18,512 nucleotides of DNA from SAR202 cluster bacterium (GTDB lineage: Bacteria; Chloroflexota; Dehalococcoidia; Lucifugimonadales; UBA3495). The translations under genes were made by a program, and so were the position numbers. Location: assembly GCA_009392095.1 (NCBI GenBank), contig VFHF01000180.1, positions 1-18,512 on the forward strand. Reading direction: 5' to 3'. Numbering within the stretch: the stretch's first letter is position 1; each line of letters starts with the position of its first letter. Below the pieces are notes generated by a model that was not told the origin of the DNA, made no database searches, and saw nothing but the letters and a program-made list of their open reading frames with translations. Below, one piece after another: positions 1 through 8,300 of this stretch.

Positions 1-22
1 AACTAGCTATCAGCTATCTGCG
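1..22. repeat. Possible short gene-end repeat, partial
   Basis: The first bases contain CTATCAGCTATC, similar to but not identical with the CTGTCAGCT motif found at three gene ends further right (216, 13075, 13230). The copy lies at the window edge, so its true extent cannot be seen. It is weak support for a dispersed family and may be chance. Confidence 0.25.
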
Positions 23-41
23 AAGATTATAACTAGTCCGT

Positions 42-82
42 CTCAAAGAGCCCCCTTTTATAAAAGGGGCCGGGGGGTTTTT
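42..82 (-). repeat. Dispersed C-rich/G-rich hairpin repeat, copy A
   Basis: Positions 52-69 are a perfect 18-bp palindrome (CCCC, TTTT, AT, AAAA, GGGG), followed by a run of six G at 72-77. Read on the minus strand the order is six C, GG, CCCC, TTTT, A/T centre, AAAA, GGGGG, CTCTTT. This matches the element at 11293-11321 almost base for base, apart from two centre bases and small run-length changes. On the minus strand it lies downstream of the leuD stop, so it could act as a 3'-end stem for leuCD, although it is about 150 nt away and has no long T tract. The 1-218 region holds no convincing ORF. Confidence 0.6.
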
Positions 83-214
83 GCAACCCCGCCGAAAACC
101 TACTCTAGCTACGAAACCAAACGTGGTGTCTGTCACCAATAGTACGGTCAGCACTAACTCTGTGTGTGTACCACAACAACGAGATCCCTCGGCGAACGCC
201 TCGGAATGGCATCG

Positions 215-231
215 GCTGTCAGCTGATTGCT
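215..231. repeat. Gene-end repeat overlapping the leuD stop codon
   Basis: The stretch GCTGTCAGCTGATTGCT contains two cores seen again elsewhere: CTGTCAGCT (also 13075-13083 and 13230-13238) and CTGATTGCT (also 14384-14392). Here it spans the leuD terminus, so the last residues (Lys-Ala-Ile-Ser) and the TGA stop (219-221) come from repeat sequence. It is either an inserted small element or a terminal mRNA structure element. Function is unknown. Confidence 0.45.
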
Positions 232-824
232 TTAAATCCGTGCTTGGACTCGTAATCTCCGATGTCTTTCTCCATGCGGAGGGTTAGGCCTATGTCGTCT
301 AGGCCGTTGACCAGGGCGTCTTTGCGGGCGGCGTCGATGTCAAAGGAGATGGAAATCTCCTCGCTCTCGTCCCACACGCGCTGACTCACCAAGTCGACGT
401 TCAGTTCTATCCCCGGTTCGGACTCGGCTTTGTCCATGATCTCCCGGACCTGTTCCGGGGGGAGTACTAGGGGCAGAACGCCGTTCTTGAAACAGTTGTT
501 GTAGAAGATGTCGGCGAAGCTAGTGGAGATGATGCATTTGATGCCATAGTCCCGGAGCGCCCACGGGGCATGCTCCCTAGACGAGCCACAGCCGAAATTC
601 GGGCCGGCCACAAGCAGATTAGCGTTCCGGTACGGGGCCTTGTTGAGCACAAAGTCCGGGTTCTCACTCCCGTCGTCGTTATAGCGCCATGACGAGAACA
701 GCGCATCTTCGAACCCTTTGCGCTCGATACTCTTCAGGTGCACTGCCGGAATGATCTGGTCGGTATCGATATTTATGCGGTCGATGGGTGCGACCACTCC
801 GGTTAATTTTGTAAAGGCATCCAT
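219..824 (-). CDS. leuD: 3-isopropylmalate dehydratase small subunit LeuD
   Basis: Small (swivel-domain) subunit of isopropylmalate isomerase, which with LeuC converts 2-isopropylmalate to 3-isopropylmalate in leucine synthesis in the cytoplasm. At 201 aa it has the normal LeuD length. Visible signatures are DTDQIIP (residues 20-26) and the substrate-loop motif GPNFGCGSSREHAPWAL (74-90). The ATG is supported by AGGGGGA six bases upstream. The gene follows leuC on the same strand after 47 nt, so the two are almost certainly one transcript. The C-terminal residues and stop are built from a short repeat (215-231), a slightly unusual end for this family. Homoaconitase-type small subunits are related, but the length and the leuC neighbour favour LeuD. 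Confidence 0.96.
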   Translation of the reverse strand: MDAFTKLTGVVAPIDRINIDTDQIIPAVHLKSIERKGFEDALFSSWRYNDDGSENPDFVLNKAPYRNANLLVAGPNFGCGSSREHAPWALRDYGIKCIISTSFADIFYNNCFKNGVLPLVLPPEQVREIMDKAESEPGIELNVDLVSQRVWDESEEISISFDIDAARKDALVNGLDDIGLTLRMEKDIGDYESKHGFKAIS

Positions 825-871
825 CTTTGGTCCCCCTAGAATCTTGATAGGTTAGGCATTGAGAGATCGGC

Positions 872-2272
872 TTAGAGGTCCCTGACGTCAACGAAGTGGC
901 CGGCGATGGCCGCCGCCGCCGCCATGGCCGGACTGACCAGGTGAGTGCGGCCTCCCTTGCCCTGCCGCCCCTCAAAGTTACGGTTGGAGGTGGATGCGCA
1001 GCGCTGTCCTGGCTCCAAGATGTCCGGGTTCATTCCCAGACACATGGAGCAACCGGCCACTCGCCAGTCGAGACCCGCATCTTCAAATATCTTGTCCAGG
1101 CCTTCATCCTCGGCCTCTTTCTTAATCTTGGCCGAGCCCGGCACAACCATCGCATAGACGTCATCGTGGACCTTCTTGCCCTTGACCACTTCAGCCGCGG
1201 CCCGGAGGTCTTCCAGGCGGGCATTGGTGCAGGCGCCGACGAAGATTCGGTCGATCTTGATGTCGGTGATCGCCATGCCGGCCTTCAAGTCCATGTATTG
1301 CAGGGCGCGAGTCAAGGCGTCTCGAGCGTTCTCATCTTTGGCGTCCGCCGGGTCCGGGATCCTGCCGCTGATGGGCGCCACCATGCCGGGAGTCGTGCCC
1401 CAAGTAACGTGTGGCTCCAAATCAGACGCTTCAAGTTCGACCAGTTTGCCGTACTTTGCTCCGGGGTCGGTAGCCAAAGCCTTCCACCGCTCCACCGCGG
1501 CGTCGAAGTCGGCTCCTTGGGGAGCGAACTGGCGGCCCCGTAGATAATCGAAGGTAGTCTGGTCAGGAGCGATCATACCGGCTCTCGCCCCGGCTTCAAT
1601 GCTCATGTTGCAGACCGTCATCCGGCCGTCCATGGACAGAGAGCGGATGGCCTCGCCGGTATATTCAATGACATGGCCGACTCCACCGAAAACACCGATC
1701 TTGCCGATGATTGCCAAGATGATGTCCTTGGCGGTCACACCCTTGGGTAGTTGCCCGTTGACCCGCACTTCCATGGTGTCGGGCTTGAACGAACGCAGGG
1801 TCTGGGTCGCCAGGACGTGTTCAACCTCAGAGGTGCCGATGCCGATGGCAAAGGCCCCCAAGGCACCGTGGGTGGAGGTATGGCTGTCGCCGCAGACCAC
1901 GGTCTTGCCGGGCTGGGTATATCCGAGGTCGGGTCCGATGATATGGACGATTCCCTGGAGGGGGCTGAACCGGTCGTACAGGGTAACACCGAACTCGGCG
2001 CAGTTTCGATCAAGGGCGTCCAGTTGTTTCTTGGATATCTCGTCGGTGACCGGCAGGGACAGGTCCCAGGTAGGAGTGTTGTGGTCCGCCGTGGCGACGG
2101 TCAGGTCAAGACGCCGGACTTTCCTTCCGGCATCCCGGAGTCCGTCAAAGGCTTGAGCTGAAGTAACTTCGTGTACCAAGTGCAGGTCGATATAGATGAC
2201 CGCGGGCTCATCTGGCTCTTGAACGACCACGTGGTCGTCCCAGATTTTCTCGAACATAGTCTTCGGAGTCAT
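872..2272 (-). CDS. leuC: 3-isopropylmalate dehydratase large subunit LeuC
   Basis: Large, [4Fe-4S]-carrying subunit of isopropylmalate isomerase (leucine pathway). At 466 aa it is colinear with enterobacterial LeuC. The three cluster cysteines are visible: Cys348 in GACTNARLEDLR, and Cys408 and Cys411 in AGCSMCLGMNPD. Other family blocks are VCGDSHTSTHGALGAFAIGIGTSE (about 127-149), SIEAGARAGMIAPD (about 224-237) and NFEGRQGKGGRTHLVSP near the C-terminus. The usual Ser in CTNSR is Ala here, a conservative variant. The start has AAGGA about eight bases upstream. A good -10 (TATAAT) lies about 110 bp upstream inside an inverted repeat. leuD follows directly; no leuA or leuB is in the window. 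Confidence 0.97.
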   Translation of the reverse strand: MTPKTMFEKIWDDHVVVQEPDEPAVIYIDLHLVHEVTSAQAFDGLRDAGRKVRRLDLTVATADHNTPTWDLSLPVTDEISKKQLDALDRNCAEFGVTLYDRFSPLQGIVHIIGPDLGYTQPGKTVVCGDSHTSTHGALGAFAIGIGTSEVEHVLATQTLRSFKPDTMEVRVNGQLPKGVTAKDIILAIIGKIGVFGGVGHVIEYTGEAIRSLSMDGRMTVCNMSIEAGARAGMIAPDQTTFDYLRGRQFAPQGADFDAAVERWKALATDPGAKYGKLVELEASDLEPHVTWGTTPGMVAPISGRIPDPADAKDENARDALTRALQYMDLKAGMAITDIKIDRIFVGACTNARLEDLRAAAEVVKGKKVHDDVYAMVVPGSAKIKKEAEDEGLDKIFEDAGLDWRVAGCSMCLGMNPDILEPGQRCASTSNRNFEGRQGKGGRTHLVSPAMAAAAAIAGHFVDVRDL

Positions 2273-2298
2273 TTAGGTCGTCCTTGGAATAATCAGAT

Positions 2299-2332
2299 TG
2301 CGGTCCTGTCCCCCAGTCATCGGAAAACCGCA
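2299..2332 (-). promoter_or_regulatory. Candidate leader hairpin upstream of leuC
   Basis: TGCGGT and ACCGCA form a perfect 6-bp inverted repeat with a 22-nt loop in the predicted leuC 5' leader. It ends about 15 nt before the AAGGA ribosome site. The 3' arm region loosely resembles the T-box GG-ACCGC core, but I count only about 8 of 13 matches and no specifier stem, so I do not call a T-box. It may be a simple mRNA fold or chance. Confidence 0.25.
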
Positions 2333-2374
2333 CCCAAAACGCCCTTCCCACGCCTGATCCGAGCGACGAAAACC

Positions 2375-2394
2375 GGTGCGTATTATATCGCACC
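2375..2394 (-). promoter_or_regulatory. leuC promoter -10 box embedded in an operator-like inverted repeat
   Basis: On the minus strand a consensus TATAAT lies at 2382-2387. It sits in the spacer of a perfect inverted repeat, GGTGCG (2375-2380) and CGCACC (2389-2394), so a dimeric regulator binding both arms would cover the -10 box. The -35 is weak: the best match, TGGCGA with an 18-bp spacer, agrees at three of six bases. A start near 2375 would give a leader of about 100 nt before the leuC ATG. The promoter call is fairly good; the operator is inferred from symmetry alone. Confidence 0.5.
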
Positions 2395-2591
2395 AAGCAC
2401 GCCGTTCGCCATGCCCTTCCCCCACCTATGCTTTGGGTAGAGCAGCACGCGGGTTAATGGTACACTGGCCCTACGCCTAAGAAGCAGGTCTTCCGCTCGT
2501 GAATTAACCGGCAAACCTACCCTTGGCTCCTGCTTTTGCGTCCGTCCGTACCCCAGATTTCCAGGCCAGAAAGCAATGGAGGAATATCGTA

Positions 2592-5186
2592 ATGCCCGCA
2601 TCCGACGCGGTGGTATTGCCAGAAACGGCCCGGCCCAGCAAATACCGCATCAAGCTCCAACCCGACCTTAAGAATTTTACCTTCGACGGAGAGCAGAGCG
2701 TAGACCTCCTGATCCTGGAGGCAACCTCAACCATAGTTCTCAATTCCATAGATCTAGAGATCAGCAACACCACCCTTCACGCCAATGGGACAACTCTGAC
2801 CAGCAAATCGGTAACTATCGATAAAGATGCCGAGACTGCAACGCTGGACTTCGGCGAAACCATCCAGCCTGGCGATGCCCGGTTGGAGATGGTCTTCACC
2901 GGTGAGCTGAACGACAAGCTTATGGGCTTCTACCGGTCTGAGTACACCTCGCAAGACGGGGAGACCCGCTACCTCGCCACCACCCAATTCGAGCCCACGG
3001 ACGCTCGCCGGGCCTTCCCCTGTTGGGACGAGCCGGCGAAGAAAGCGACCTTTGAAGTGACGCTGGTTTTCTCGGATGAATACCAAGCCGTCTCCAACAC
3101 TCCAGTGGTGGAAGAAGCGGTCCCCGGCCCCGGCCTGAAGTCGGTCCGGTTCGCCGAGACTCCCATCATGTCTACCTATCTTCTGGTTTTTATCGTTGGC
3201 AATCTCACCTCTATAGAAGAACGGGCCGCCGGTGGCACCACCGTCGGAGTGTGGACTACCCCAGGCAAAGAGGACCAGGCCAGTTTTGCCCTGGACACAT
3301 CGGTAAAGCTTCTAAGTTATTTCAACGAATATTTCGGCATTCCCTATCCCCTGCCCAAACTGGACCACATCGCCATCCCCGACTTCGCAGCCGGAGCAAT
3401 GGAGAATTGGGGCGCGGTCACTTACCGGGAGACAGCATTATTGGTTGACCCTGACAATTCATCGGCCGGCACTCGGCAACGGGTGGCGGAGGTGATCGCC
3501 CATGAGATGGCTCATATGTGGTTCGGAGATCTGGTCACTATGGAATGGTGGGACGACCTGTGGCTGAACGAGAGCTTCGCATCTTGGATGGGCAACAAGG
3601 CGGTCGACTGGCTGTTCCCCGAGTGGGAGATGTGGACGCAGTTCGTGAATATGGACACCAACCGGGCGCTGAGCCTGGACGGCTTGAAGAACTCCCACCC
3701 CATCGAGCAAGCAGTCAAGAACCCCGCTGAAGTCAGCCAGCTCTTTGATGCCATCAGCTACAGCAAAGGCGCATCTGTGATTCGAATGCTGGAGAACTTT
3801 TTGGGCGAGGAATCTTTCCGCAAAGGCCTGAACCGGTATCTGTCGAGTCATATGTATGACAACGCCCGGACGGAAGACCTGTGGTCGGCCTTGGAGACGG
3901 AGTCAGGCCGGCCGGTGACCGCCATCATGGATTCCTGGGTGAAGCAGATGGGATATCCGGTCCTACAGGTGGAATCCGACCGCACCGGCGGCCAAACAAC
4001 GCTGTCGGTTACCCAAGAACGGTTCGTCTACGACCGTTTACTAGGCGATGGCGAACCAGATTCGGATTCCGACAATGAGGTATGGCGGGTGCCGGTCAGC
4101 GCCAGCCAGGGGAGTGAGGAGTCCGCGGTCACCGTGATGGACGGCCGCCAGACTCAGATTGACGTGCCCGGTTCCGGCGACGGTTGGGTCAAGTTGAACC
4201 CCTTACAGACCGGCTTTTTCCGCGTAAATTACAGCACTGAAGACTGGCAACGGTTGGTCCCGGCGATCGAGTCGCTGGAACTGCATGCAACCGACCGCCT
4301 GGGGGTCCAGAACGACGCCTACGCCCTGTCTCGAGCCGGGCTGTTGCCGGTAACCCAGTTCCTCTCCCTGGCCCAGGCCTATAAGAACGAGGGTGACGCC
4401 TCGGTCTGGAGCGATTTGGCCAGCAACCTGCGGGACATCGAACAACTGATCTCCGACGAGGCGATACATCCTGCCTACCAGGGATTCGCCCGCGAGATCT
4501 TCGGCCCGGCGGCCCGCAAGATCGGCTGGGAACCCAAGTCCGGCGAAGGACATCTGGACGCACTGCTCCGTTCCACGGTGTTGAGCCAGGCCGGCAGCTA
4601 CCATGACCCTGGCGTAACGGCTCAGGCATCTGAGCGATTCCAGAAATATTTACAAGACCGTGAGACCCTGGCGCCCGATCTTAGAGGCGTGGTCTTCGCC
4701 CTAGCCGCCCAGTCCGGCGGGAAAGATGTCTATGACCAGATCTGGGGACTAGAAGGCGAGACCGACTTAGCTGAAGAGAAAATTCGGCTACTGATGTCCC
4801 TAACCAGGTTCCAGCAGCCCGAATTGCTGAACTCGACACTGGCCGACTCCCTGTCCGCAAAGGTGCGCTCCCAAGACTGCGTCACCCTGGTGGCCGGGGT
4901 GGCTGCCAACCCCAAGGGCCGCGACCTGGCTTGGGAGTTTGTGAAGGACAATTGGGCCGAGTTCGACCGGCGTTACGGCGGCGGCGGGTTCGGTCTGATG
5001 CGGCTAGTTTCCATCTGCAGCCATTTCAATTCCCAGGAAAAGGCCGATGAGGTGGACAGCTTCTTCGCCGAGCACCCAGCCCCAGCCGCCGAGCGGACCA
5101 TACGCCAGGCCCTGGAACGGGTCCGCCTCAACATCAAATGGCTGGAACAGAACCGTCAGGAACTGACCGACTGGTTCGCAACATAA
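2592..5186 (+). CDS. M1 family zinc aminopeptidase (PepN / puromycin-sensitive-like)
   Basis: Metallo-aminopeptidase that removes N-terminal residues from peptides, probably in the cytoplasm since no signal peptide is visible. I start at ATG 2592 because GGAGG lies nine bases upstream (2578-2582) and the sequence from there aligns with family N-termini. A TTG 69 bases earlier keeps the frame but has no such support. The product is 864 aa. The exopeptidase motif GAMEN is at 268-272, the zinc site HEMAH at 304-308 with the third ligand Glu327 (HEXXH-X18-E), and the catalytic Tyr is probably Tyr390 in SYSKGA. An N-terminal beta domain precedes these, and an ERAP1-C-like helical domain fills roughly 530-850. 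It is transcribed away from leuC and is probably monocistronic, 117 bp before metH. Exact substrate preference cannot be read. Confidence 0.96.
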   Translation: MPASDAVVLPETARPSKYRIKLQPDLKNFTFDGEQSVDLLILEATSTIVLNSIDLEISNTTLHANGTTLTSKSVTIDKDAETATLDFGETIQPGDARLEMVFTGELNDKLMGFYRSEYTSQDGETRYLATTQFEPTDARRAFPCWDEPAKKATFEVTLVFSDEYQAVSNTPVVEEAVPGPGLKSVRFAETPIMSTYLLVFIVGNLTSIEERAAGGTTVGVWTTPGKEDQASFALDTSVKLLSYFNEYFGIPYPLPKLDHIAIPDFAAGAMENWGAVTYRETALLVDPDNSSAGTRQRVAEVIAHEMAHMWFGDLVTMEWWDDLWLNESFASWMGNKAVDWLFPEWEMWTQFVNMDTNRALSLDGLKNSHPIEQAVKNPAEVSQLFDAISYSKGASVIRMLENFLGEESFRKGLNRYLSSHMYDNARTEDLWSALETESGRPVTAIMDSWVKQMGYPVLQVESDRTGGQTTLSVTQERFVYDRLLGDGEPDSDSDNEVWRVPVSASQGSEESAVTVMDGRQTQIDVPGSGDGWVKLNPLQTGFFRVNYSTEDWQRLVPAIESLELHATDRLGVQNDAYALSRAGLLPVTQFLSLAQAYKNEGDASVWSDLASNLRDIEQLISDEAIHPAYQGFAREIFGPAARKIGWEPKSGEGHLDALLRSTVLSQAGSYHDPGVTAQASERFQKYLQDRETLAPDLRGVVFALAAQSGGKDVYDQIWGLEGETDLAEEKIRLLMSLTRFQQPELLNSTLADSLSAKVRSQDCVTLVAGVAANPKGRDLAWEFVKDNWAEFDRRYGGGGFGLMRLVSICSHFNSQEKADEVDSFFAEHPAPAAERTIRQALERVRLNIKWLEQNRQELTDWFAT

Positions 5187-5250
5187 AGACCTAACTGACC
5201 TGATTCGAGGCCATGCCGGTTGAAACCCGGTTCCATCATCGCAGCGCCGG

Positions 5251-5259
5251 TGCTACAAT
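5251..5259 (+). promoter_or_regulatory. Candidate extended -10 promoter for metH
   Basis: TGCTACAAT matches an extended -10 (TGn followed by five of six bases of TATAAT). There is no good -35 at 16-18 bp; a TTGAAA exists at 5220 but is 28 bp away. Transcription would start near 5266, giving a short leader of about 38 nt for metH. Confidence 0.4.
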
Positions 5260-5266
5260 CGCAGTC

Positions 5267-5290
5267 GTGTGCTAGTCGAATCACGCACAC
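5267..5290 (+). promoter_or_regulatory. Inverted repeat in the metH leader
   Basis: GTGTGC (5267-5272) and GCACAC (5285-5290) are perfect 6-bp arms around a 12-nt spacer, 13 bases before the metH ATG. It begins almost exactly at the predicted transcription start, so it could be an operator or a 5'-terminal hairpin. It does not resemble a SAM or cobalamin riboswitch, and the leader is too short for either. Confidence 0.3.
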
Positions 5291-5303
5291 ACGATAAACA
5301 TTT

Positions 5304-8300
5304 ATGACAACAAATTCCCGTCCGGATGAACTGAAATCGGCATTGTCCAATCGCCTGCTCGTGATTGATGGAGCCATGGGCACCGCCATCCAGAACCGCG
5401 ATCTTGGTCCTGACGACTTTGGCGGCGCGGAGTACGAAGGTTGCAACGAATACCTGATCATAACCCGGCCGGACGTCATTGAAGACATTCATCGGAGCTA
5501 CCTGGAAGCCGGCGCCGACATCATCGAAACCGATACCTTCGGCTCTACGCCGGTGGTCTTGGCCGAGTATGACCTTGCCCACGAGGCCCGGCGTCTCAAC
5601 CGCGACGCCGCCGCACTCGCTCGTCGGGTGGCCGAAGAATATTCGACACCAGACAAACCACGCTTCGTTGCCGGCTCCATGGGCCCCACCACCAAGACAA
5701 TATCGGTCACCGGAGGCATAACCTTCGAGGAGTTGGCCGCCGACTACCACACCCAGGCCGCCGGGCTGATCGAGGGCGGCGTAGACTTGCTTCTTTTAGA
5801 GACAAGCCAAGACACGATCAACGTGAAGGCCGGTCTGGAAGGCATCGACCGTGCATTCGCCGAACTGGGCCGAGAAGTCCCGGTCGCGGTGCAGGGCACC
5901 GTTGAACCCATGGGCACTCTACTGGCCGGTCAAGACGTAGAAGCATTCTATACCTCTCTGTCCCACCGCGACCTGCTCTGGATCGGACTGAATTGCGCCA
6001 CTGGCCCCAGTTTCATGACCGACCACATCAGGTCCCTCGCTGCCCTTTCCAAGTTCCCAGTGGCCTGCGTGCCCAACGCCGGGATGCCAGACGAAGACGG
6101 GAACTACAACGAGACCCCCGAAATCATGGCCGAGACCGTTGGCCGGTTCGTAGAATCCGGTTGGGTCAACCTGATTGGAGGCTGCTGCGGCACAGTTCCT
6201 AAACACGTTGAATTGCTTGTCGAAACGGCTGCCGGCAAGCCGGTCCGTCCCGGAATAGAGTCATACGAGACCCGGGTATCTGGTATCGATGTTCTCTTGA
6301 TCGATGACGATGTGCGGCCGGCCATCGTCGGCGAGCGCACCAACGTGCTGGGCAGCCGGCGGTTCCGCCGCCTGATCAAAGAAGGTTCCTTTGAAGAGGC
6401 CGCCGAGATCGGCCGCCGACAGGTGCGAAACGGCGCCCATATCCTGGACGTCTGTCTTCAAGACCCCGACCGGGACGAGGCTGCCGACGTGGCCCAGTTC
6501 CTAGACCTGGTAACCAAGAAAGTAAAAGCGCCCATTATGATCGACTCCACCGATTCCGCGGTGATCGAACTGGCGCTAAAACGGCTCCAGGGCAAGTCGA
6601 TCATCAACTCCATCAACCTGGAAGACGGTGAGGAGCGGTTCCAGGCAGTGGTGCCTTTGGCCCGCCGCTTCGGCGCGGCCTTGGTGGTTGGCTGTATCGA
6701 CGACGACAAAGAGCAGGCGCAAGCTGTCACCAAAGAACGCAAGGTGGAAGTGGCGGTCCGCTCCGCCAAGCTTCTAACAGAGAAATACGGGATACCCATC
6801 GAGGACATCATTTTCGACCCATTGGTGTTCCCCGTGGGCACTGGAGACGCGAACTACGTTGGGTCAGGCGCCGAGACCGTGGAAGGCGTGCGGCTGATCA
6901 AGGAAGCCCTGCCCGGGGCCAAGACTATCCTGGGAATATCCAATGTTTCCTTCGGTCTGCCGGCGGCGGGACGTGAAGTCTTAAACTCCGTCTTTCTCTA
7001 CCACTGCGTCCAGGCGGGACTGGACATGGCCATCGTCAACTCTGAAGGGATGGAGCGGTATGCCTCCATACCAGAGGAAGAGCGCAAGCTGGCCGAAAAC
7101 CTGATTTGGTATTCGGGAGACGACCCGGTAGCAGCTTTTGCCGATCACTTCCGGGAGAAGCCACCCAAGGCCTCCTCCGAAGACCGCATGAACCTACCCT
7201 TGGACGAAAGACTGGCCCTGTGCATCATCGAGGGTTCCAAGGAGGGGCTGGCTGAAGACCTGGACGAAGCCCTCACCGGGCGGACGCCCTTGGAGATCAT
7301 CAACGGGCCCCTGATGGACGGCATGGCCGAGGTTGGCCGCCAGTTCAACGCCAACCAATTGATCGTGGCCGAGGTGTTGCAATCAGCCGAGTCCATGAAG
7401 TTCTCAGTCAGCCATCTTGAGCCCCACATGGAGCAAACGGAGTCCGCCGTCAAAGGCAAAGTCGTCCTAGCTACCGTGAAGGGTGACGTCCACGACATCG
7501 GCAAGAACTTGGTTGAGATAATCATGGGCAACAACGGCTATAAAATCATCAACCTGGGAATCAAAGTCCCGCCCCAAGACCTGATCGAAGCCTATAAAGA
7601 GCACCAGCCTGACATGATTGGACTCTCAGGCTTGCTGGTAAAGTCGGCCACTATGATGGTGGAAACAGCCAGGGATTTTAGGCAAGCAGGGATATCCTGT
7701 CCGGTGCTGGTCGGTGGCGCCGCGTTGTCCAACCGGTTCACCCGGCTCCGGATCGCCCCCGAGTACGACGGCATGGTGGCCTACGCCCCAGACGCCATGA
7801 CTGGGCTGGCCTTGGCTAATACCATCCAGGACGCAGACGAACGGGCCAAACTGATGGCGTCTTTGGATGAAGAAGCCGAGACCATGCTGGCCGCCGAGTC
7901 GGTTGCCCGGGACAATGAACCTGAACCCGGCGAAGACGTGCCGCCAGCCCAGGTTAGACACGACTTTGAGATTCCCAACCCCCCGGACCTGCGGCTGCAT
8001 GTTCTGAACGACCATCCGTTGGAAGAGATCTTCCCCTACATCAACCCGCAGATGCTCTACGTTAGGCATCTAGGATATAAGGGCCGGTTCGCCGACGACT
8101 TGGAGGCTGGGGAGCACGCCGCCGTCGAGTTGCATGATTCGGTGCGGCGAGTTGAGGACTTGATGTTGGCCCAAGAAGACATCAAGGCCAACGCAATCTT
8201 GAAGTTCTTCCCCAGCAACTCTGACGGACGGCGGATAATGGTCTACGGTCCTGACGGCCGTAATATCTCCGAGGAATTCTATCTGGGCCGGCAGTCCCAG

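Larger units (their letters stand above)
2273..2591. other. Divergent intergenic region between leuC and the aminopeptidase gene
   Basis: This 319-bp gap separates two divergent genes and holds no convincing ORF. On the minus strand it carries the leuC promoter and operator-like repeat (2375-2394) and a leader hairpin (2299-2332). On the plus strand only weak promoter candidates exist; the best is TGGTACACT at 2458-2466, an extended -10-like string without a matching -35. I see no leucine-rich leader peptide. GGAGG at 2578-2582 is the aminopeptidase ribosome binding site. Confidence 0.6.

Noticed and set aside
124..138. Small hairpin TGGTG-N5-CACCA downstream of leuD
   Set aside because: Only 5 bp with no T tract on either strand; too weak to call a terminator.
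896..1543. 215-codon open frame on the plus strand
   Set aside because: Lies entirely antisense to leuC, has no recognisable domain and no ribosome site; it arises from the GC-biased codon use of leuC.
2273..2375. Leucine attenuator peptide or T-box in the leuC leader
   Set aside because: No run of Leu codons in a short ORF, no specifier stem, and only about 8 of 13 matches to the T-box core.
2523..2591. 23-residue N-terminal extension of the aminopeptidase from TTG 2523
   Set aside because: No ribosome site before TTG, while ATG 2592 has GGAGG at ideal spacing and starts near the family N-terminus.
5187..5303. Cobalamin or SAM riboswitch upstream of metH
   Set aside because: The gap is only 117 bp with a predicted 38-nt leader, and no B12-box or SAM-box core was seen.
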